Position numbers and translations under genes: made by a program. A DNA stretch of 32,414 nucleotides from positions 1 through 32,414 of the forward strand of contig JBJHBG010000053.1 in NCBI GenBank assembly GCA_050485385.1. Reading direction: 5' to 3'. The DNA comes from RECO01 sp050485385. Its GTDB lineage: Bacteria > Pseudomonadota > Alphaproteobacteria > Geminicoccales > Geminicoccaceae. Positions 22,316-30,643 of this stretch are shown here, piece by piece (within the stretch, counting starts at the first letter, position 1; each line of letters begins with the position of its first letter). Under the pieces are notes generated by a model. The model saw only the letters and a program-made list of their open reading frames with translations, was not told the origin of the DNA and searched no databases.

Positions 22316-24499
22316 GTGCAGGACGCCGCCGATGCCGGCCTCGATATCCTCCTCGCCTTGGCCCAGGACCCGCTACGCACCGACCGGCCCGAGGCGGGGC
22401 GGCCGTTCGAGGTGGTGTCGGACTACCAGCCGGCGGGCGACCAGCCGGCGGCCATCGCCGAGTTGATCCAGGGCATCCGGGGCGGCGAGAAGGATCAGGT
22501 GCTGTTGGGCGTCACCGGCTCGGGCAAGACCTTCACCATGGCCCGCGTCGTCGCCGACGTGCAGCGGCCGGCCATCGTCCTCGCGCCCAACAAGATTCTG
22601 GCGGCACAGCTCTACGGCGAGATGAAGAGTTTCTTCCCCAACAACGCCGTCGAGTACTTCGTCAGCTACTACGACTATTACCAACCCGAAGCCTACGTGC
22701 CGCGCAGCGACACCTATATCGAGAAAACGGCGAGCATCAACGAGCAGATCGACCGCATGCGGCACTCGGCGACCCGCGCACTTTTGGAGCGCGACGACGT
22801 GATCATCGTCGCGTCGGTCTCCTGCATCTACGGCATCGGCTCGCCCGAACTTTATTCGCAGATGGTCGTCGCCGTGAAGAAAGGCAGCACCATCGACCGC
22901 ACCAAGCTGTTGCGCGCCTTCGTCGAGCTGCAATACAAGCGCACGAGCCTGGACCTCCAGCGCGGCTGGTTCCGCGCCAAGGGCGATACCGTCGAGATCT
23001 TTCCCTCGCACCTGGAGGACACCGCCTGGCGGCTGTCCCTGTTCGGCGACGAGGTCGAGCGGATCGTGGCCTTCGACCCCCTGACCGGCGAGAAGCAGGG
23101 CGATCTCGACCAGATCAAGCTCTACCCCAACAGCCACTACGTCACGCCCCGGCCGACGCTGGCGGGCGCCGTCGAGCGCATCAAGGTGGAGCTGGCCGAG
23201 CGGCTGGAGGAGTACCGCACGCTGGGCCGGCTGCTCGAGGCGGAGCGGCTGGAGCAGCGCACCACCGCCGACATGGAGATGATGCTGACGACGGGGAGCT
23301 GTCCCGGCATCGAGAACTACTCGCGCTACCTGACCGGCCGCGCGCCCGGCGAACCGCCGCCGACGCTGTTCGAGTACATCCCCGAGCACGCGCTCCTCAT
23401 CGTCGACGAGAGCCACGTCACCGTGCCGCAGGTGGGCGGCATGTACAAAGGCGACTTCGCCCGGAAGTCGACGCTCGCCCAGTTCGGCTTCCGCCTGCCG
23501 TCGTGCATGGACAACCGTCCCCTCAAGTTCGAGGAGTGGGATGCCATGCGGCCGCAGACGGTGTTCGTCTCGGCGACGCCTGGCCCCTGGGAGCTGGAGC
23601 GAACCGGCGGCGTGTTCGTCGAGCAGGTGATCCGCCCGACCGGGCTGGTCGACCCGGTCTGCGAGGTGCGGCCGGTGGAGCACCAGGTCGACGACCTTTT
23701 GTTCGAGGCCAAGGCGTGCGCCGCCAAGGGGCTGCGCACCCTCGTCACCACCCTGACCAAGCGCATGGCCGAGGATTTGACCGAATACCTGCACGAGCAG
23801 GGGGTGCGGGTGCGCTACATGCACTCCGACATCGAGACGCTGGAGCGCATCGAGATCGTCCGCGACCTGCGGCTTGGCCGGTTCGACGTGCTGGTCGGCA
23901 TCAATCTTCTGCGCGAGGGACTGGACATCCCGGAATGCGGGCTGGTCGCCATCCTCGATGCCGACAAGGAGGGCTATCTCCGCTCGAGCACGTCGCTCGT
24001 CCAGACCATCGGCCGCGCGGCGCGCAACGTCGATGGCAAGGTGCTGCTCTACGCCGACCAGATGACGCGCTCGCTCACGGCAGCACTCGGGGAGACCGAG
24101 CGGCGGCGGGAGAAGCAGCTCGCCTACAACGCCGAGCACGGCATCACGCCCCAGACCATCAAGCGCCAGATCGCGCAGCTCTTGGCCGACGTGGCCGAGC
24201 GCGACTACGTCACCGTCGACATCGGCGACGACGCACCGGCCTCGATGGCGGGCATGGACCTCCAGACGCACATCGGCGCACTCGAGAAACGGATGAAGGA
24301 CGCCGCCGCCAACCTGGAGTTCGAGGAGGCGGCGCGGCTCCGGGACGAGATCAAGCGCCTGGAGGCGGGCGAGTTGGGGCTGAAGCCGGGCGAGGCGCGG
24401 CGCTCGAAGGACGACTACGCGCCGCAGAAGCGCACGGCCGACCGCAAGCCGCGGATGACCAAGGGCAAATGGTCGGGCAAGCCAAAGCGGGGGCGGTGA
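22316..24499 (+). CDS. uvrB: Excinuclease ABC subunit B
   Basis: A 727-residue UvrB, the central helicase-like protein of nucleotide excision repair. It receives damaged DNA from UvrA and recruits UvrC. Walker A GVTGSGKTF is at residues 65-73, the damage-verifying beta-hairpin motif YYDYYQPEAYVP begins at about 118, the DESH Walker B-type motif is at 364-367, and helicase motifs V/VI are in DVLVGINLLREGLDIPE and QTIGRAARN. The C-terminal UVR domain (LEKRMKDAAANLEFEEAARLRDEIKRLE-type coiled coil, split here as about residues 657-690) binds UvrC. The GTG start at 22316 follows AAGGAGA. Roughly 30 N-terminal residues before FEVVSDYQPAGDQP are slightly longer than in E. coli. Complete and apparently functional. 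Confidence 0.97.
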   Translation: MQDAADAGLDILLALAQDPLRTDRPEAGRPFEVVSDYQPAGDQPAAIAELIQGIRGGEKDQVLLGVTGSGKTFTMARVVADVQRPAIVLAPNKILAAQLYGEMKSFFPNNAVEYFVSYYDYYQPEAYVPRSDTYIEKTASINEQIDRMRHSATRALLERDDVIIVASVSCIYGIGSPELYSQMVVAVKKGSTIDRTKLLRAFVELQYKRTSLDLQRGWFRAKGDTVEIFPSHLEDTAWRLSLFGDEVERIVAFDPLTGEKQGDLDQIKLYPNSHYVTPRPTLAGAVERIKVELAERLEEYRTLGRLLEAERLEQRTTADMEMMLTTGSCPGIENYSRYLTGRAPGEPPPTLFEYIPEHALLIVDESHVTVPQVGGMYKGDFARKSTLAQFGFRLPSCMDNRPLKFEEWDAMRPQTVFVSATPGPWELERTGGVFVEQVIRPTGLVDPVCEVRPVEHQVDDLLFEAKACAAKGLRTLVTTLTKRMAEDLTEYLHEQGVRVRYMHSDIETLERIEIVRDLRLGRFDVLVGINLLREGLDIPECGLVAILDADKEGYLRSSTSLVQTIGRAARNVDGKVLLYADQMTRSLTAALGETERRREKQLAYNAEHGITPQTIKRQIAQLLADVAERDYVTVDIGDDAPASMAGMDLQTHIGALEKRMKDAAANLEFEEAARLRDEIKRLEAGELGLKPGEARRSKDDYAPQKRTADRKPRMTKGKWSGKPKRGR

Positions 24500-24574
24500 C
24501 GCGCTCGACGCCGACCGCGGCACGGTAGCGCCAGTGTTGCGGGCGCGCGGCAGGGGCAGGGCTCGCGCCGACGT

Positions 24575-27445
24575 TCAGCCACGCTCGGCAGTGGGGCCGT
24601 CGAGGCTCCGCCGGATCGCCTTGGCGAGTTCGGTGAAGTGGACCGGCTTCTGCAGGAAGTTCGACTCCGGCGGCAGCGTCGCCCCCTCGGCCAGAGCCGC
24701 GGCGGCGTTGCCGGAGGCGAACAGGACACGGATGCCCGGCCGCAGCCGGGCCGCCGTTCGGGCGAGGGCGAGCCCGTCGACGCCACCCGGCAGCCCGACG
24801 TCGGTCAGCAGCAGGTCGACCGGGGTGTCCCTTTGCAGCACGCTGAGCGCCCCGGCGGCGTCGGTGGCCGATTCCACATGGTATCCGAGTTGGACGAGCG
24901 CGCGCTCGAGCCAGGCGAGCACCGCCGGCTCGTCCTCGACCAGCAGCACGCGTTCCTCGCCGCCGACCAGGGCGCCGCCGTCGACGATCTGCGGGGCAGC
25001 GTGGGCGGGCATCGCCGCGGCCGGGAGGTACAGCACGACCGACGTGCCCTGGCCCGGCGTCGAGCGAAGGGCGACGTGCCCGCCGCTCTGGCGGGCGAAG
25101 CCGTAGACCATGGCGAGCCCGAGGCCACTGCCGCGGCCTTGCGACTTGGTCGTGAAGAAGGGATCGAAGGCCCGCTCCCGGACCTCGGGGGACATGCCGC
25201 TACCGTCGTCGCGCACCTCGATCCGCACGAAGGTGCCGGGCTCCATTTCGGCCGCCAGTTCCTCGCAAGCCGCGCGATCGAGGTCCACGGCGCCGACCTC
25301 GACCTCCAGTCGGCCGTGCCCGGCCATGGCGTCGCGCGCATTCAGCGCGAGGTTGAGCAGCGCATTCTGCAGTTGCACCGGATCGACGAGCGCTGCGGGC
25401 AGCTTCGGGGCGAAGTCGAGCTCGACGGCGATGCCGGGGCCGAGGGCGCGGGCGAGGACCGCATCCCAGTCGCGCACCAGTTGCTGCACGTCGACGGGGC
25501 GCGGCGCCAGCGGCTGGCGGCGGGCGAAGGCCAGGAGTTGAGCCGTGAGGTGGGCCGCCTGCTCGCACGCCTTCACCGCGAGGTCGATCGCCTTGCGGTC
25601 GCTCGCATCGAGTCCCGGCGCATCGGCCAGCATCTCCAGATTGCCCAGGATCACGGTGAGGAGATTGTTGAAGTCGTGCGCGACGCCGCCGGTAAGCTGG
25701 CCGATGGCATCCATCTTGTGCGCCTGGCGAAGCTCGGCCTCGGCCCGCACGCGTTCCGTCACGTCGCGGAAGTAAACGGTCAGGCCGTCGGCATGCGGGA
25801 AGGCGCGGATCGCGTGCCACTCGCCGAACGCGGCGTAGAACAGGTCAGTGCTGCGCTCCTCGCCGGTCGCGATTGCGTCCTCGTAGACCGGTCGGAGTTC
25901 GCTCGCCGCGGACGGCCCCACGGTCTCCCATAGGCTCCGGTCGATCAGCTCCGCGCAGGACCCCCGCAGCAACTCGCAGGCGCGCGGGTTGAGATAGGTG
26001 AAACGCCACTCGTGATCGAGCGAGTACACCGCATCGGAGATCGACCGGAAGATCGTGTCGATCTTCGCGTGACTCGCGTCGAGTTGGCGTCGGCTCGCCT
26101 CGCTCGCCTCCAGGGCGACACGTCGATCCTCCAACAACTCCAGCTTGTGCAGGGCCGTCGTGGCGACGCGGGCGAGTTGCTCCACGACCGCCCGGTCTTC
26201 CGGACTCAGGGTCTCGCCGGCGCGACGGCGCACGTCGATCAGGCCGGCCACTCGACCGTCGTTGCCGGCAAGCTCGATCGCCACCGCTCCCCCGTCGCTC
26301 GTCTCCGGCGTCGCGTTCCTGTGGACCCCGTGGGGGTCGGGTCGGGTCCAGCGCACGTCGGCTTGGCTGCGCGCCAGCACGGTCTCGATGCCCTCGACCA
26401 GCAGATCGAACAGACCGGGCACGGTGGCGGCGCCGATCAGACGTTCGCTCGCCGCGGCGATCGCCCGTTGCCGCGCCTCCTGCAGCAGCAGGCCGCGTTC
26501 CCAGCGTGCATAGCTCTGCACCGTCGCCGCCGTGAGCAAGGTCAAGATGGCGAGAACGACCGCGAGGCTCGCCGCGTTCCACCAGAGTTCGTGCCGCCAG
26601 GGTGCCAGCACGGTGGCCATGTCGATGCCAACCAGGACGGCGACGCCGTAGGGATCGACGCGGTCGTAGGCGCTGATGCGTTCGATGCGGTCGGTGAGGT
26701 AGGTCATGCGGACGACGCCGTGATCGTCGTTCGGCAGCCACTCCTCCATCAGCGGATGACCGGCGAGAGAGACCTCGGCGAGCGTCTCGTTCCACGGTGT
26801 ATGGGCGATCAAGCCGCCGTGCGGCGCCACCACCGAGACCACGCCGCCGGCAGGCAGGTTCAAGGTGCGGTGAATGCCCAGGACGTAGTCCACGGCCAAC
26901 GAGGCGGCGGCGACGCCGACCAACTCGCCGTCGGCGTTCGTGACGGGCTTGGTCACGTTCACGATCGGCCGATCGTGCGACAGGTTGAACCGCCCGCGTA
27001 TCTGATGGCCGATGACGAGGCCGCCCTCGCCCTCGAGCTGTCGCCTCACGGCGAAACGGTCGGCGAGGTCGATTGGCGGTGGGTCGACGAACGACGAGGT
27101 GACCACCAGCGTGCCGGTCGCGTCGGTCACCCAGAACGCGTAGGTCGAAGGTGAGTGGAGCTGCCAATCGACGAGGAAATCGTGCAGCGTGGTGCGCGCT
27201 TCCGGGCTGTCCCAGCCGATCGTGCCGGCGAGCGCGGCGCTGCTGGAAACGCCTGCATCGATCAGGCGGAGGATGTCTCCCATCTGCTCGCCGAGGGCTC
27301 GCGTCGTCGTGCTGACCAGCGTTTCGTGCTGCCGGATCGCCTGCCCGTAGTCCCGGTAGACGGCGAGACCGTGGAACGACACGGCGGCAACGATGCCGAG
27401 CGCGTACAGCCAGAGCGCAACACGTTTGGGGCGGAGCCGCCTCAC
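24575..27445 (-). CDS. Hybrid sensor histidine kinase (Cache-GAF-PAS-kinase-receiver)
   Basis: A 956-residue membrane sensor. Order: membrane helix about 9-28; extracytoplasmic double-Cache-like sensor to about 285; second helix about 287-308; GAF-like region about 325-435; PAS domain about 462-565; HisKA with phospho-acceptor His590 in GGVAHDFNNLLT; HATPase with N-box LLNLALNARDAM, DDGSGM, FDPFFTTK and GRGSGLGLAMVYG; and a C-terminal receiver with Asp882 in LLLTDVGLPGG and the Lys in LQKPVHF. It senses a periplasmic ligand of unknown nature, perhaps with a cytoplasmic cue through PAS/GAF. The GTG start at 27445 overlaps the stop of the PAS-protein gene (GTGA); longer starts give an Arg-rich leader antisense to nothing sensible. 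It converges with uvrB. Confidence 0.9.
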   Translation of the reverse strand: MRRLRPKRVALWLYALGIVAAVSFHGLAVYRDYGQAIRQHETLVSTTTRALGEQMGDILRLIDAGVSSSAALAGTIGWDSPEARTTLHDFLVDWQLHSPSTYAFWVTDATGTLVVTSSFVDPPPIDLADRFAVRRQLEGEGGLVIGHQIRGRFNLSHDRPIVNVTKPVTNADGELVGVAAASLAVDYVLGIHRTLNLPAGGVVSVVAPHGGLIAHTPWNETLAEVSLAGHPLMEEWLPNDDHGVVRMTYLTDRIERISAYDRVDPYGVAVLVGIDMATVLAPWRHELWWNAASLAVVLAILTLLTAATVQSYARWERGLLLQEARQRAIAAASERLIGAATVPGLFDLLVEGIETVLARSQADVRWTRPDPHGVHRNATPETSDGGAVAIELAGNDGRVAGLIDVRRRAGETLSPEDRAVVEQLARVATTALHKLELLEDRRVALEASEASRRQLDASHAKIDTIFRSISDAVYSLDHEWRFTYLNPRACELLRGSCAELIDRSLWETVGPSAASELRPVYEDAIATGEERSTDLFYAAFGEWHAIRAFPHADGLTVYFRDVTERVRAEAELRQAHKMDAIGQLTGGVAHDFNNLLTVILGNLEMLADAPGLDASDRKAIDLAVKACEQAAHLTAQLLAFARRQPLAPRPVDVQQLVRDWDAVLARALGPGIAVELDFAPKLPAALVDPVQLQNALLNLALNARDAMAGHGRLEVEVGAVDLDRAACEELAAEMEPGTFVRIEVRDDGSGMSPEVRERAFDPFFTTKSQGRGSGLGLAMVYGFARQSGGHVALRSTPGQGTSVVLYLPAAAMPAHAAPQIVDGGALVGGEERVLLVEDEPAVLAWLERALVQLGYHVESATDAAGALSVLQRDTPVDLLLTDVGLPGGVDGLALARTAARLRPGIRVLFASGNAAAALAEGATLPPESNFLQKPVHFTELAKAIRRSLDGPTAERG

Positions 27446-28323
27446 CGTCGATCCACTCGTTCGGAGTCGCACGCGGCGCTGCGCATGACCAACGCGAGGC
27501 CGGGGCCAGCGCCGGTTGACGAGTCGGCAACGAGCCCGAGCCCGAGCCCGGTCAGCCGTTCGATCAATTCCGCCGGTATCCGCGCCATCGCTCGGTCGCC
27601 GCGCACGTCGCCGACGAGCGCGAAGCACAGTCGTGCGTGGGAACCGTCTCCATCGCATCTGACGACCAGCCGTACGACGTGGCGCCACGGATCGTGCGGC
27701 GTGGATAGAGCCAGAAGCGAAGCCACGATTTCCTCCAGGACGTCGGCCGACGCACGGACCCAAATCGCGTCCAACGGCAACACCGTGCCCACCTGAATGT
27801 TCCCAGGCAATAGGACACGCAGCCTATGCGCAAGCGCTCGGACGAAGGTGGTGAGATCGAGGAGGTCGCGCGGGGCCGCCGCGTCGTCGTCGACCGCCGA
27901 CGGCGCCGGGGACGAGTCCGCAAGCGTCTCGAAGCTGCACAGCGCCCAAGGCTCGTTGCCGTCGCCAGCGGCCAAAGGCTGGATGCGCAGCGCCACCGTC
28001 CGACCTTTGGCACGGCCCGTGGCCAAGCGGACCTGGCCGTGGAAGGTGCGACCGCTGCCGGCCGCTTCGTGCGCGGTGTCGGGCTCGGGGATCTCGAGCA
28101 GGCTCCAAAGCGCCGTTCCGACCAACCCGTCCCCGCCGATCAGTCGGCGGGCGTGGCTGTCGGCATAGAGGACGCGCATCGCTCGTGTGGCGACGCTGCA
28201 GACGAGGAAGCCGGCCCGCGGTTCGGCATCGTCGGCGGCAGCCGTCGGGTCGCGCATCGGTGGAGACGCCCCACGTCCAGCCCGCGCGACGTCGTCCGAC
28301 GCTGGCATGTAGCCGAGGTCCAT
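27442..28323 (-). CDS. PAS-domain protein with degenerate histidine-kinase-like C-terminus
   Basis: A 293-residue soluble protein. Residues about 38-135 look like a PAS fold (GFLVCSVATRAMRVLYADSH, GLVGTALWSLLEIPEPD, GQVRLATGRAKGRTVALRIQPL). Residues about 155-285 follow the layout of the HATPase part of proteobacterial kinases (FVRALAHRLRVLLPGNIQV, RASADVLEEIVASLLALS, RLVVRCDG, GLGLGLVADSS, GPGLALVM). There is no HisKA His box, and the N-box Asn/Asp residues are replaced by Leu/Ser, so ATP binding is doubtful. ATG 28323 has AGGAAC upstream. It is translationally coupled to the hybrid kinase, so it may act as a partner, scaffold or decoy for it. This is inference from layout only. Confidence 0.7.
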   Translation of the reverse strand: MDLGYMPASDDVARAGRGASPPMRDPTAAADDAEPRAGFLVCSVATRAMRVLYADSHARRLIGGDGLVGTALWSLLEIPEPDTAHEAAGSGRTFHGQVRLATGRAKGRTVALRIQPLAAGDGNEPWALCSFETLADSSPAPSAVDDDAAAPRDLLDLTTFVRALAHRLRVLLPGNIQVGTVLPLDAIWVRASADVLEEIVASLLALSTPHDPWRHVVRLVVRCDGDGSHARLCFALVGDVRGDRAMARIPAELIERLTGLGLGLVADSSTGAGPGLALVMRSAACDSERVDRR

Positions 28324-28734
28324 GTTCCTAGACCGCCTGCGTGCGCGGGCATCGGAGCTCGTGGCGGCTGACGCTTCCGAAGCAACCTAGGGTTTTGTCA
28401 CCCGGCACGAGTGCTTGCTGTCGATCTTCGCGGGAGTCGGGCCGATGCGAGCGATGAACCGGCATATCGATTTGGGGGTTGCCGTCAGGCATTCCGTCCT
28501 GCATCGTCAACCTCTGCGTTTATGCCACGAGCAGGTGGATCCGCCGTGTTGATCGGGTTACACCGCCGACCTGTCTCTCGCGTGTCAACCATCGGACGTT
28601 GCGCCGCGTCACCAACCGTGTCACGTCAGGTTGTGTCAGCTTTTGTAGCCGGGGTGATGCGTCCGACCCGGTCGCCTCGAGGACGAGCGGCTGGACCAAC
28701 GCGCCGGACGGGCGGCGTGACGTCGGGGTAGGTT
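28324..28734. promoter_or_regulatory. 411-base divergent regulatory region of the signalling genes
   Basis: It separates the PAS/hybrid-kinase pair (minus) from the response-regulator gene (plus) and is less GC-rich than its surroundings. No gene is recognised in it. It contains repeated GTGTCA-like words at 28582, 28618 and 28633, with GCGTCA at 28606 and ACGTCA at 28623, clustered 100-150 bases before the regulator start. This is a plausible operator for the neighbouring OmpR-type regulator. No confident -35/-10 pair could be picked by eye. Confidence 0.5.
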
Positions 28735-29430
28735 ATGTCGGGTGAGCTTGGCGTCGGTCGCTTTCGGGTGCTGCTGGTCGAGGATCAGGCCGAACTCGCG
28801 GAGACGGTTCGCACCTATCTGAGCCGATACGAGTTCGAGATCGCGGTCGCACGAAGCGGACTGGCAGCCCGCGAAGCCTTCCAGACCTCGCGTCCCGATA
28901 TCGTCATCCTCGACCTAGGCCTGCCCGATACCGACGGGACGCTGCTCCTGGGCGATTTCGCTGCCGTCGCCAACGTGCCCGTGGTGGTCGTCACCGGCCG
29001 GGCCGACGAGGTCGACCGCGTCGTCGGTCTGGAACTCGGTGCCGTCGACTACGTCACCAAACCCTTCTCGCTACGCGAACTGCTGGCGCGGCTGCGTACC
29101 CATTTGCGCCACCGCAGCCGCGATGCCACGAGCGCACCGGACACCCACCGCCTCGGACCCTACGTGATCGATCCTGCGCATCGGGAGATCAGGAACGGCG
29201 ACCGGCGCATCGAACTGACCGGCGCGGAACTCGATCTCCTATTGCTGCTCTTGGACAACGACACCGTCACGCGGGACGAGATCGCCACACGCATCCTGCG
29301 CAAACCGTATAACCCGGGCGACCGGTCGGTCGACCAGCTCGTCTACCGCCTGCGCGCCGGCCTCGGCGACGTCCCTTGGGGAGCCATCGAGAGCGTGCGC
29401 GGCATCGGCTACCGCCTATTGCGTCCCTGA
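28735..29430 (+). CDS. OmpR/PhoB-family response regulator
   Basis: A 231-residue two-component transcription regulator. The receiver domain (about 10-125) has the acidic pair Glu16-Asp17, phospho-acceptor Asp60 in VILDLGLPD, Thr87 and Lys109 in VTKPF. The C-terminal winged helix (about 140-231) ends in RSVDQLVYRLRAGLGD and the wing ESVRGIGYRLL. ATG 28735 follows GGGGTAGG. It is divergent from the hybrid kinase and its PAS partner, which are its likely upstream signalling components, although the hybrid kinase's own receiver means a phosphotransfer protein may be needed. Likely targets include the repeated GTGTCA region upstream, giving autoregulation. Inference. Confidence 0.92.
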   Translation: MSGELGVGRFRVLLVEDQAELAETVRTYLSRYEFEIAVARSGLAAREAFQTSRPDIVILDLGLPDTDGTLLLGDFAAVANVPVVVVTGRADEVDRVVGLELGAVDYVTKPFSLRELLARLRTHLRHRSRDATSAPDTHRLGPYVIDPAHREIRNGDRRIELTGAELDLLLLLLDNDTVTRDEIATRILRKPYNPGDRSVDQLVYRLRAGLGDVPWGAIESVRGIGYRLLRP

Positions 29431-29562
29431 ACCGGCGCCCCCGACCGGGTGCCGGCTTCGGTTCGCATCGACATCCTCGCGCTAGGCGTCCGCGATCCTC
29501 GTCTCCATCATACCGACGGCCCGGCAAGCCCATCTGGCCGACCACGATGGATAGACGTAGCG

Positions 29563-30636
29563 GTGCGCAAGATCATCCACATCGACATGGACGCGTTCTT
29601 CGCCGCGGTGGAGCAGCGTGACGATGCGTCGTTGCGCGGCCGCCCCATCGCCGTCGGCGGCGCGTCGGGCCGCGGCGTGGTGATGACCGCGAGCTACGAG
29701 GCGCGCCCGTTCGGCGTCCGCTCGGCGATGCCGTCGGTGACCGCCCGGCGCCTCTGTCCCGACCTCCGCTTCGTGCCGGCGCGGATGGAGGTCTACCGCG
29801 AGGTCAGCCGGCAGATCCGCGCCATCTTCAGGGCGCACGCCGACGTGGTGGAGCCCTTGTCGCTCGACGAGGCCTATCTCGACGTCACGCAGCGCGCCGC
29901 CCGCGGCCGCGCCGTCGCCATCGCCCGCGCGATCAAGGCCGAGATCCGCACGGCGACCGGCCTCACCGCGTCCGCCGGGCTCTCGATCAACAAGTTCCTC
30001 GCCAAGGTCGCCTCCGACATGGACAAGCCGGACGGCCTGACGGTGATCCGCCCGGAGGAGGTCGACGGCTTCGTTGCCGCCCTGCCGGTCGAGCGCTTCC
30101 ACGGCGTCGGGCCGGTCACCGCGCGAAAGCTGCACGAGTTGGGCTTTCGCACCGGCGCCGATCTGCGCGCGGCGGGCTTGGCGCCGCTGGTCGGTCGTTT
30201 CGGTCGCTTCGGCGCGCATCTCTGGCACGTCGCCCACGGCCGCGACGACCGTGAGGTGCGCGCCGACCGCGCGCGCAAGTCGGTCGGCTGCGAGCGCACC
30301 TTCGCCCGCGACCTGGTCGGCCGCGAGGCGTTGGTGGCGGCGCTTTGGCCGATCGCGACCAAGCTGGAGGACCGCATCCGCCAAGCGGGCGTGCGCCCGC
30401 GCACACTTACCCTGAAGGTCAAGGACGACCGCTTCCGGGTGCAGACCCGTGCCGGCCGCCTGCCGGCGCTCGATGCTTCGACCCTACTCGCCGTCGGCAC
30501 GACCCTGCTCGACGAGGCCGACCTGCGCCGCCCGGTTCGCCTGCTCGGCCTCGCCGGCTCGCACCTCGCCTCGAGCGACGATCAACTCGACCTGTTCGCC
30601 GTCGGCCCTGGCGAAGCCGTGCCGGCGCGGCCATAA
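29563..30636 (+). CDS. dinB: DNA polymerase IV (Y-family translesion polymerase)
   Basis: A 357-residue error-prone polymerase that copies past damaged bases. Catalytic residues are Asp8 in HIDMDAFFAAVEQ (with the Phe-Phe steric gate) and Ser100-Asp102-Glu103 in SLDEAYLDV. SAGLSINKFLAKVASD and the helix-hairpin region VERFHGVGPVTARKL follow. The little-finger domain is complete, and the C-terminus carries a beta-clamp-binding motif QLDLF at 341-345. GTG 29563 is chosen because it begins the domain exactly; upstream in-frame codons are not family-like. The 132-base upstream gap has no recognisable LexA box. addB follows seven bases later, so the two are probably one transcript. Confidence 0.95.
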   Translation: MRKIIHIDMDAFFAAVEQRDDASLRGRPIAVGGASGRGVVMTASYEARPFGVRSAMPSVTARRLCPDLRFVPARMEVYREVSRQIRAIFRAHADVVEPLSLDEAYLDVTQRAARGRAVAIARAIKAEIRTATGLTASAGLSINKFLAKVASDMDKPDGLTVIRPEEVDGFVAALPVERFHGVGPVTARKLHELGFRTGADLRAAGLAPLVGRFGRFGAHLWHVAHGRDDREVRADRARKSVGCERTFARDLVGREALVAALWPIATKLEDRIRQAGVRPRTLTLKVKDDRFRVQTRAGRLPALDASTLLAVGTTLLDEADLRRPVRLLGLAGSHLASSDDQLDLFAVGPGEAVPARP

Positions 30637-30643
30637 CGAGCGG

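Noticed and set aside
22373..24523. 716-residue minus-strand frame opposite uvrB
   Set aside because: Antisense shadow of a fully conserved gene.
24638..25933. Plus-strand open frame opposite the hybrid kinase
   Set aside because: It covers the kinase and receiver domains antisense and shows no family features.
29431..29562. SOS (LexA) box before dinB
   Set aside because: Only a single GTTC occurs; no second half at the spacing used by alphaproteobacterial LexA.
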